This document shows, piece after piece, positions 1-5,429 of a stretch of DNA of 8,307 nucleotides (positions are counted from its first letter, which is position 1; every line of letters begins with the position of its first letter). The position numbers and the translations under genes were made by a program. This stretch comes from DASPTB01 sp035623615. GTDB taxonomy: Bacteria; Actinomycetota; UBA4738. The DNA is taken from NCBI GenBank assembly GCA_035623615.1, contig DASPTB010000058.1:1-8307 (forward strand). Direction: 5' to 3'. Under the pieces are notes generated by a model. That model worked only from the letters and a program-made list of their open reading frames with translations, searched no databases and was not told where the DNA came from.

Positions 1-1027
1 GGGGCGCCGCCGCATCCTGCGACTCCTCGCCGCCCTCGAGATCCGCGACCGACACCCGCTTGCGGAACACGTAGTAGGTCCAGCCCTGGTACAGCAGCAC
101 GAAGGGCAGGAAGAGGATCACGACAACCGTCATGACCTTGAGCGCGTACGCGCCCGAGGCGGCGTTCTTGACGGTCAGGCTGTACGCCGAGTTGGTGCTC
201 GAGACCATGACGCGCGGGTAGAGGTCCACGAAGATCGACAGCACGGTCGCTCCGATCGCGTACGTCGTCATCGCGAACGCCCACCCATCCCGCTTCTCGC
301 GCAGCAGCCACACGACGGCGACGATCGCGCCGACCGCCGACACGGGGATGAGCCCGGGGATGACGCCCTCGCTGATCGTGATCTGCGTCCACAGGAACCA
401 TGCGAGGACCACGACGGCGGCAATCGGGGCGAACCGCCGAGCCAGGAGGTCGGCGCGATCGCGAACCTCGCCGGTCGCCTTCAGGGACAGGAACGTCGCC
501 CCGTGCACGACGCAGAGCAGCGCCAGGGTTACGCCGGTGAACAGGCCGTACGGCGTGAGCAGGTTCCAGAAGGTGCCGGTGTACTCGAAGCTCGAGTTGA
601 TCGGCAGGCCGACGAGCAGGTCGCCGAGCGCGACGCCGATCAGCAAGGGAGCGACCAGGCTCCCGATCGCCGACGACGTGTCCCACCCGCTCCGCCACCG
701 CGCGGTGTCGCGCTTCCCCCGGTACTCGAACGAGAGCCCGCGCAGGATGAGCGCGACCAGCAGCACCACGAGGGCCAGGTAGAACGCGCTGAACATCGTC
801 GCGTACCACTCCGGAAAGGCGGCGAACATCGACGCCCCGGCGACGATCAGCCAGACCTCGTTCCCGTCCCACAGGGGTCCGATCGTGTTGATCGCGACGC
901 GACGCTCGTCGTCGGTCTTTCCGACGAAGCCCTTGAGCATGCCCACGCCGAAGTCGAAGCCTTCGAGGACGAAGAAGCCGGTCCACAGGACCGCGATGAG
1001 GATGAACCAAAAGATCTGAAACGGCAT
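1..1027 (-). CDS. cydB: Cytochrome bd quinol oxidase subunit II (CydB), 3' end cut by window edge
   Basis: Second membrane subunit of the cytochrome bd quinol:O2 oxidoreductase. It pairs with CydA, which carries the haems. The 342 visible codons, read from the ATG at 1027, give a multi-helix hydrophobic protein. It opens MPFQIFWFILIAVLWTGFFV and then shows the conserved acidic CydB motifs EGFDFGVG (residues 22-29) and PLWDGNEVWL (51-60), followed by AGASMFAAFPEWYATMFSAF, TFWNLLTPYGLFTG (152-165) and FVDLYPRVMVSS (266-277). The last visible residues form a charged, Ala/Pro/Glu-rich tail (RKRVSVADLEGGEESQDAAAP). Since the family is usually about 340 residues, only a few are probably missing. 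The start follows the cydA stop by 10 bp. The Shine-Dalgarno GGAG overlaps the cydA stop codon (TGAGGAG) and sits 6 nt before the ATG, so the two genes are co-transcribed and probably translationally coupled. What follows off the edge is unseen; cydDC assembly genes are common there in related bacteria. Confidence 0.96.
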   Translation of the reverse strand, partial: MPFQIFWFILIAVLWTGFFVLEGFDFGVGMLKGFVGKTDDERRVAINTIGPLWDGNEVWLIVAGASMFAAFPEWYATMFSAFYLALVVLLVALILRGLSFEYRGKRDTARWRSGWDTSSAIGSLVAPLLIGVALGDLLVGLPINSSFEYTGTFWNLLTPYGLFTGVTLALLCVVHGATFLSLKATGEVRDRADLLARRFAPIAAVVVLAWFLWTQITISEGVIPGLIPVSAVGAIVAVVWLLREKRDGWAFAMTTYAIGATVLSIFVDLYPRVMVSSTNSAYSLTVKNAASGAYALKVMTVVVILFLPFVLLYQGWTYYVFRKRVSVADLEGGEESQDAAAP

Positions 1028-1037
1028 CGGCGGCTCC

Positions 1038-2423
1038 TCAGTACGACATGGCGACCACGGGCGAACCCTCCTCGTCGAGCTCCGGGGCGGGCGCGAGCTG
1101 CTGCTTCGAGTACCGGACCATGAGCCTCGCGTCGATGACGCCGAAGACCACGTACAGCAGGACGAACACCGACAGGCTGATCCATACGTCGGTCGCGCTG
1201 ATCGACGCCGACACGCCGTTCTTCGTGAGCTGCAGCCCCTGGACGATCCAGGGTTGGCGGCCGTTCTCGGTCAGCATCCAGCCCGCCGTGTTCATGAGGA
1301 ACGGCAGGAACACCGCCCAGACGGCCGCCCAGAGGAACCACCGGTTCGTCTCGAGCTTGCGCCGCCACAGGAGCCAGACGCCCCACGCGGCGAGCAGGAA
1401 CACGATCGTCGCGATGTAGGCCATCACGCGCATCGACCAGTACTGGATGAACACGTTCGGGACGTAGTTCCCGGGCCCGTACTTCTGCTGGTACTGCTGG
1501 TTGAGCGAGGTCAGACCCTCCACGTGACCGTTCCACGAGTCCGTCGCCAGCAGCGACAGCAGGTGCGGGATCTCGATGATTTTGGTCGGGGTCTCGTCCT
1601 CATTCCCGCCGCGGACCTGGATGACCGAGAACGAGCACGGCCCGCAGTTGGTCCACTGCGCCTCCATCGCGGCGACCTTCATCGGCTGGTACGTGGTCTC
1701 GATGACGCCAAGGTGGCTGCCGACCATCATGCCGAACGTGATCGCCGGCAGAAGCACCACGATCGAGATCGCGGCCGTCTTGTGGAAGATCTCGGTCTCC
1801 GAGCCTCGCCGCAGGTGCCAGGCCGACACGGCCAGCATGATGAGGCTTCCGGTCACGAGCGACGCGAGGAGGACGTGAAGGTACCCCCACACGAACACCG
1901 GGTTCGACATGACCGCCCAGATGCTCGTCAGCTCCGCCTTCCCGTCCACGATCTGGTAGCCGACGGGGTGCTGCATCCACGAGTTGGCCGCCATGATGAA
2001 CGCGGCCGACAGGGCGGTGCCGAGCGACACGGCCCAGATCGTCAGCAGGTGGACGCGCTCGGGGAGCCTGCCCCACCCGAATATCCAGAGCCCGAGGAAC
2101 GTCGATTCGAGGAAGAACGCGGCGAGGCCCTCGATCGCGAGCGGGGCCCCGAAGACGCCGCCCACGAACCTCGAGTACGTGGACCAGTTCATCCCGAACT
2201 CGAATTCCTGGATGAGGCCGGTGACGACCCCGATCGCGACGTTGATGAGCAGCAGCGTCCCGAAGAACTTGGTCAGCCGCAGATAGGCCTCGTCGTGGTG
2301 GCGGACCCAGGCGGTGTTGAGGAGCGCGACCAGAAAGGCCAGGCCGATCGTGACCGGGACGAACAGGAAGTGATAGATCGAGGTGGTGGCGAATTGAAGA
2401 CGCGACAGGTCGAGTGTAGTCAT
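1038..2423 (-). CDS. cydA: Cytochrome bd quinol oxidase subunit I (CydA), short Q-loop type
   Basis: Haem-bearing catalytic subunit of cytochrome bd, an inner-membrane enzyme that oxidises quinol and reduces O2 to water. It is 461 residues from the chosen ATG. The haem residues known from E. coli CydA are all present: His18 (b595 ligand), Glu98 and Glu106, His183 (b558 ligand), Arg332 and Met334 (b558 ligand), and the GWMLTENGRQPW block (381-392) with Trp382, Glu386 and Arg389. The quinol-site motif QPMKVAAMEAQW keeps Lys249 and Glu254. Offsets to E. coli numbering step from 1 to 3 to 59, so about 56 residues are absent between Glu254 and Arg332. That is the short Q-loop form. The loop begins with an odd CGPC (260-263). 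The ATG at 2423 is preferred over an in-frame GTG at 2483 because the latter adds 20 polar residues (MFSSEPEDARGSPERLGGKR) before the conserved N-terminus and would place the start inside a terminator-like hairpin. The upstream GGTGGGAAG is a modest ribosome site. First gene of cydAB. Confidence 0.97.
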   Translation of the reverse strand: MTTLDLSRLQFATTSIYHFLFVPVTIGLAFLVALLNTAWVRHHDEAYLRLTKFFGTLLLINVAIGVVTGLIQEFEFGMNWSTYSRFVGGVFGAPLAIEGLAAFFLESTFLGLWIFGWGRLPERVHLLTIWAVSLGTALSAAFIMAANSWMQHPVGYQIVDGKAELTSIWAVMSNPVFVWGYLHVLLASLVTGSLIMLAVSAWHLRRGSETEIFHKTAAISIVVLLPAITFGMMVGSHLGVIETTYQPMKVAAMEAQWTNCGPCSFSVIQVRGGNEDETPTKIIEIPHLLSLLATDSWNGHVEGLTSLNQQYQQKYGPGNYVPNVFIQYWSMRVMAYIATIVFLLAAWGVWLLWRRKLETNRWFLWAAVWAVFLPFLMNTAGWMLTENGRQPWIVQGLQLTKNGVSASISATDVWISLSVFVLLYVVFGVIDARLMVRYSKQQLAPAPELDEEGSPVVAMSY

Positions 2424-2458
2424 GCGCTTCCCACCCAATCGCTCGGGCGAACCTCGGG

Positions 2459-2476
2459 CATCCTCCGGTTCGGATG
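2459..2476 (-). promoter_or_regulatory. Candidate regulatory site, copy 1 (cydA leader)
   Basis: Read in the cydA sense, this is CATCCGAACCGGAGGATG, preceded by TTTT. It has 5-bp inverted arms (CATCC/GGATG) and ends 35 bp before the cydA ATG. It matches the copy upstream of the GH15 gene at 15 of 18 positions and the copy upstream of the NDH-2-like gene at 14 of 18. All three lie in the sense direction of the gene they precede. No protein is known to me that binds this pattern. The call rests on recurrence and placement only. Confidence 0.5.
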
Positions 2477-2500
2477 AAAACACCGACGTGCCGGCATCGG
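2477..2500 (-). terminator. Weak terminator-like hairpin after the aldose epimerase
   Basis: Immediately after the epimerase TAG stop, the minus-strand RNA can form a 6-bp stem CCGATG/CGTCGG (one T-G pair) with loop CCGGCA, followed by TGTTTTC. The T run is short and the stem is modest, so termination would be partial at best. It runs straight into the TTTTCATCC of the candidate regulatory site, which would fit cydAB having its own promoter in this 77-bp gap while allowing read-through from the GH15-epimerase unit. Confidence 0.3.
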
Positions 2501-3439
2501 CTAGGTTCCTCGCGGCTGGATGCCCCAGTCGCCCTGCCAGGACTCTCCTGGGGCGAGACGGATGAGGTCGGTCCCGGTCCGCAGCGCGTTCGGCGGACAG
2601 GTCATCGGCTCGATCGCGACTCCCCGGCGGCGACGGGACTCCGGGTCGAGCGTGTCGCCCGTGTAGACCATCAGGTAGCCGAACTCCGGGCCTGCCCAGA
2701 GATCGACGCCCCGGCCGGCATCGCCTCGCACCTCGACCCGCGCCCGCCCGTCGGTGTCCACGGCGAGATCGGTGAAGGCGGTGTCGAGCTTCGTGTCCGC
2801 GATCGGGCGCGGCTCGCGGAAGTCGAACGCGGTTCCGGCGACCGTTTCGTCGCCCACCGGCAACCCCCGCTCGTCGCTCACCAACCGCCGACCCGCGGGC
2901 ACGGCGAGCGTCGCCGTATCGACCACCCCCTCGCCGGCTCGCACGTACGGGTGGAACCCGATCCCGAAGGGGCAGGCCGCATCCGAAGCGTTCGTCGCCC
3001 GGGCCGAGACCGCGAGCCCATCGCCGCTCAGCCGGTACTCGACGCCGAGCTCAACTCGCCACGGGTACGCGGGCTGCGGCGGCACGACGCAGGCGAGCTC
3101 CACGGCGTGCTCGTCTTGTGAGACCGCCCGCCACGGGAGCCACCGCACGAGCCCGTGGATCGCGTTTCCGGCCTCGGGTTCGTCGAGCGCAGCCCGGCCC
3201 TCGCGACCCTCGAACGTGTACCGACCCCCGTCGAGCCGGTTGGGCCACGGCGCGAGAATCTGCCCCCGGCCGGCGGTGGAGCGATCGGCGACGTCGAAGC
3301 CGTCGAGCACCTCCTCGCCCCCGGCCGCGTAGCGCCGCAGCGTCGCGCCGACCTCGCACACGACCGCCACCTGGTCGCCGTGGCGGATCTCGTGCTGGCG
3401 ACCGGCCGGCGGCGGCGACTGCTCCGCCGGCCCGGTCAC
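2501..3439 (-). CDS. Aldose 1-epimerase family protein (YihR-like mutarotase)
   Basis: Predicted cytosolic galactose-mutarotase-like beta-sandwich enzyme interconverting alpha and beta anomers of a hexose such as glucose. The product is 312 residues, normal for the family, with no signal peptide. Active-site motifs in order are PWPNR (64-68, sugar-binding Arg68), NAIHGL (92-97, His95), GFHPY (161-165, His163, expected general acid), DTKLDTAF (215-222, Asp219, sugar binding) and IEPMTCPPNA (276-285, Glu277, expected general base). This set matches the characterised GalM arrangement, and the PWPNRLDGGRYTFEG block resembles the YihR branch. The GTG start at 3439 shares GTGA with the GH15 stop. 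The frame stays open upstream, but that extension is low-complexity Arg/Pro-rich sequence inside the GH15 gene. The ribosome site GGGAGGGAA lies in a perfect hairpin, which suggests translation coupled to GH15. Next to a GH15 enzyme, it probably equilibrates the glucose anomers released. The true substrate could be another sugar. Confidence 0.9.
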   Translation of the reverse strand: MTGPAEQSPPPAGRQHEIRHGDQVAVVCEVGATLRRYAAGGEEVLDGFDVADRSTAGRGQILAPWPNRLDGGRYTFEGREGRAALDEPEAGNAIHGLVRWLPWRAVSQDEHAVELACVVPPQPAYPWRVELGVEYRLSGDGLAVSARATNASDAACPFGIGFHPYVRAGEGVVDTATLAVPAGRRLVSDERGLPVGDETVAGTAFDFREPRPIADTKLDTAFTDLAVDTDGRARVEVRGDAGRGVDLWAGPEFGYLMVYTGDTLDPESRRRRGVAIEPMTCPPNALRTGTDLIRLAPGESWQGDWGIQPRGT

Positions 3440-5238
3440 GACGACCCGTTCCCTCCCTGCGAGCGGGAGGGAAGCCCGCCGTCCGACAGCGCCTTCGCGC
3501 TGGAGATCAGCGTCAGGTGCGTGAACGCCTGGGGGAAGTTCCCGATCAGCCGCTTGTTCACGGGGTCGTACTCCTCCGAGAAGAGTCCGAGGTCGTTGCG
3601 CAGCGACAGCAGGCGCTCGAACAGCTCCACGGCCTCCTTCCGGCGACCGATCATGGCGAGGTCGTCGACCAGCCAGAAGCTGCACGCGAGGAACGCGCCC
3701 TCGCCGGGCGGCAGCCCGTCGGCCGCGTTCTTGTCGGGGATGTAGCGCATCACGAACCCGTCCCGCAGGAGCTCACTCTGCACCGCCTCGACGGTCCCGA
3801 CGACGCGGGGGTCCGACGCCGGAAGGAATCCCACCTGAGGGATCAGCAGCAGCGCCGCGTCGAGCTGCTTGGAGCCGTAGTACTGCGTGAACGTGTTCCG
3901 CTCCGCGTCGTATCCCTTGTCGCACACTTCCTTGTGAATCTCGTCGCGAACCTTCCGGAGCCGGTCGCCCGGCGCGTCGAAGTGCCCCGCCTCGATCGAT
4001 CGCACCATGCGATCCACGGCCACCCACGCCATCACCTTCGAGTGGACGAAATGCCGCCGAGGGCCGCGCACCTCCCACAGGCCGTCGTCGGGCTCCTTCC
4101 AGTGCCCTTCGAGCCACTCGAGGATCTTCACGAGCATGTCCTTGTAGTGCGTCGCCACCGGCATGCCGAGCATCCGCGCGCGGTACAGCGCGTCGCTCAG
4201 CTCCCCGTACACGTCGAGCTGGAGCTGGCCCGAAGCGGCGTTGCCGACGCGGACCGGCTTGGACCCCTCGTAGCCGGGGAGCCAATCGAGCTCGTACTCG
4301 TCGAGCCGGCGCTCGCCGCCGAGTCCGTACATGATCTGGAGGTCCTCCGGGTCGCCGGCGACCGCGCGCAGGACCCAGTCGCGCCAGCGCTCCGCCTCCG
4401 ACACGTACCCGGCGTCCATCAGCGCGTCGAGCGTGAGCGCCGCGTCGCGCAGCCAGCAGAAACGGTAGTCCCAGTTCCGGACGCCGCCGAGGAACTCCGG
4501 CAGCGACGTCGTCGCGGCCGCGACGATGCCGCCGGTGGGCTCGTAGGTCAGGCCCTTGAGCGTGATCAACGAGCGCTCGACGACGTCCGCCCAGTCTCCC
4601 TGGTACGTCGAGCGGCCGGCCCACTCGCGCCACCACGCCTCGGTGTCGGAGGCGGCGGTCCATGCGTCGAGCTCGACCGGCGGCTTGTCCCAGGATGAGT
4701 GCGAGCTGAGGACGAAGCCGACGCGCTGGCCGGCCGTCACGGTGAAGTCGGCAGAGTGCTCCATGTCGTGGCCTCGCAGCGGGACGTCGCTCCGGAGCTC
4801 GAGCGCGTCCGGTCCCGCCGTGGCGTGGAGGACGCCCCCCGACCGGCTGATCCAGGGGACGATCCGTCCGTAGTCGAACCGGGGCTTGAACCGCGTCCTC
4901 ATCGGAACGGACCCGCGAACTCCCTCCACGACGCGCGCGATTCGCGGGTGCTCACGCCGCGGCGGCATGCAGTCGATGACCCGAACGTCGCCGTGTTGGG
5001 TGCGGAACTCGGTCTCGAGCACCAGGCTCGGGCCGCGGTACCGCCGCGTCGACTCCGCGCTTTCGTCGGCAGGCGCGATTTGCCAGAACCCGTTGTCCTC
5101 CGTCCCCAAAAGGGCGGCGAAACAGGCGGGCGCGTCGAACCGGGGCAGGCAGAGCCAGTCGATCGATCCATGGGCGCCGACCAGGGCAGCCGTGTGCGTG
5201 TCCCCGATCATTCCGTAGTCCTCGATTGGCAGTGCCAT
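3436..5238 (-). CDS. Glycoside hydrolase family 15 protein, probable trehalase or glucoamylase
   Basis: Predicted cytosolic inverting alpha-glucosidase, 600 residues, typical of bacterial GH15 enzymes. No signal peptide is seen: it starts MALPIEDYGMIGDTHTAALVG, the usual opening of this subgroup, followed by GSIDWLCLPRFD (24-35). The N-terminal beta-sandwich spans roughly residues 1-200 and an (alpha/alpha)6 barrel follows. Barrel motifs are RNWDYRFCWLRDAA (254-267), EPDDGLWEVRG (382-392, Glu389 the likely general acid), GEGAFLACSFW (512-522, Glu513 the likely general base), SEEYDP (554-559) and GNFPQAFTH (566-574). Characterised actinobacterial and archaeal relatives with this layout include trehalases as well as glucoamylases, so trehalose is the first substrate to consider. 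Sequence alone does not decide. The ATG at 5238 is fixed by GAGGAG (5245-5250) exactly 6 nt upstream. An in-frame ATG 9 codons earlier lacks a good ribosome site. It heads a unit with the epimerase (GTGA overlap) and is divergent from the NDH-2-like/GMC unit. Confidence 0.93.
   Translation of the reverse strand: MALPIEDYGMIGDTHTAALVGAHGSIDWLCLPRFDAPACFAALLGTEDNGFWQIAPADESAESTRRYRGPSLVLETEFRTQHGDVRVIDCMPPRREHPRIARVVEGVRGSVPMRTRFKPRFDYGRIVPWISRSGGVLHATAGPDALELRSDVPLRGHDMEHSADFTVTAGQRVGFVLSSHSSWDKPPVELDAWTAASDTEAWWREWAGRSTYQGDWADVVERSLITLKGLTYEPTGGIVAAATTSLPEFLGGVRNWDYRFCWLRDAALTLDALMDAGYVSEAERWRDWVLRAVAGDPEDLQIMYGLGGERRLDEYELDWLPGYEGSKPVRVGNAASGQLQLDVYGELSDALYRARMLGMPVATHYKDMLVKILEWLEGHWKEPDDGLWEVRGPRRHFVHSKVMAWVAVDRMVRSIEAGHFDAPGDRLRKVRDEIHKEVCDKGYDAERNTFTQYYGSKQLDAALLLIPQVGFLPASDPRVVGTVEAVQSELLRDGFVMRYIPDKNAADGLPPGEGAFLACSFWLVDDLAMIGRRKEAVELFERLLSLRNDLGLFSEEYDPVNKRLIGNFPQAFTHLTLISSAKALSDGGLPSRSQGGNGSS
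3449..3473 (-). promoter_or_regulatory. Perfect 9-bp hairpin enclosing the epimerase ribosome binding site
   Basis: TTCCCTCCC and GGGAGGGAA are perfect inverted arms around a 7-nt loop (GCTCGCA in the mRNA sense). The 3' arm is the only Shine-Dalgarno-like sequence for the epimerase; 9 nt separate the arm from its GTG. The hairpin lies inside the last GH15 codons (LPSRSQGGN), so ribosomes finishing GH15 would melt it and uncover the site. No T run follows, so it is not a rho-independent terminator. Confidence 0.6.
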
Positions 5239-5244
5239 ACCGGT

Positions 5245-5250
5245 CTCCTC
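5245..5250 (-). promoter_or_regulatory. Ribosome binding site deciding the GH15 start
   Basis: Minus-strand GAGGAG with a 6-nt spacer to the ATG at 5238. It selects this ATG over the in-frame upstream ATG at 5265, which would add MNPQGEETG. Confidence 0.8.
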
Positions 5251-5260
5251 TCCCTGTGGG

Positions 5261-5309
5261 TTCATCCCATGCCGACACAGTCGGAAAGGCATCGTCCGGA
5301 TGGGATGAA
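5261..5309. repeat. 10-bp perfect inverted repeat with nested 5-bp hairpin in the divergent intergenic region
   Basis: TTCATCCCAT (5261-5270) and its exact reverse complement ATGGGATGAA (5300-5309) are separated by 29 bp. Between them, CCGAC-ACA-GTCGG (5272-5284) is another perfect inverted repeat. The right arm is the outer part of the candidate regulatory site upstream of GH15, and the left arm repeats its TTCATCC half on the other strand. This could be paired protein half-sites (TTCATCC starts are 42 bp apart, about four helical turns) or, if transcribed, a leader structure just upstream of the GH15 ribosome site. Confidence 0.6.
5290..5307 (-). promoter_or_regulatory. Candidate regulatory site, copy 2 (GH15 leader)
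   Basis: In the GH15 sense this reads CATCCCATCCGGACGATG, preceded by TT, and ends 51 bp before the GH15 ATG. The identity with the cydA-leader copy extends outward to a shared GATGCC 3' end: over 23 bases only four differ. Inverted arms here are 4 bp (CATC/GATG). No sigma-factor -35/-10 pair was recognised with confidence around it. Confidence 0.5.
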
Positions 5310-5355
5310 GCGATCGTGCGGGCGGATCGTTCATGTTCCCGTCACCTTCGACTTT

Positions 5356-5373
5356 CATCCGATCGGAATGATG
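5356..5373 (+). promoter_or_regulatory. Candidate regulatory site, copy 3 (NDH-2-like gene leader)
   Basis: Plus-strand CATCCGATCGGAATGATG, preceded by TTT, ends 56 bp before the GTG start at 5430. It contains the perfect 8-bp palindrome CCGATCGG. It shares the ten bases TTTCATCCGA exactly with the cydA-leader copy. With the GH15 copy 48 bp away (gap 5308-5355) on the opposite strand, the two would serve the two divergent promoters. Confidence 0.45.
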
Positions 5374-5429
5374 ATCGAAGCGCGGGGTGATGGTCCCCTT
5401 GCCCGTGATCGCTGCAGGGGAGGCTTGCG

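Noticed and set aside
2188..2214. TTCATCC...GGATG pattern resembling the candidate regulatory site
   Set aside because: It lies within the cydA coding sequence, encodes the conserved IQEFEFGMNW stretch, and its arms are 17 rather than 8 bp apart.
2424..2483. Upstream in-frame GTG start for cydA at 2483
   Set aside because: It would add 20 polar residues ahead of the conserved N-terminus, lies inside the terminator-like hairpin and lacks a ribosome site; the ATG at 2423 places the haem ligand His at residue 18, as in the family.
3118..4698. A long open plus-strand frame (526 codons) opposite the GH15 gene
   Set aside because: It is antisense to a clearly conserved GH15 protein and its translation is Arg/Pro/Val-rich with no recognisable domain, as expected from the codon bias of high-GC DNA.
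5324..5352. Possible sigma-factor promoters in the divergent region (GGAAC-like box on minus, TTCGAC on plus)
   Set aside because: Matches to -35 and -10 consensus are too weak to distinguish from chance; left unannotated.
5384..5423. GGGG (5384-5387), CCCC (5395-5398) and GGGGAGG (5417-5423) as mutually exclusive hairpins hiding the ndh ribosome site
   Set aside because: Only four base pairs each, which arise often by chance at this GC content; not enough to call a switch.
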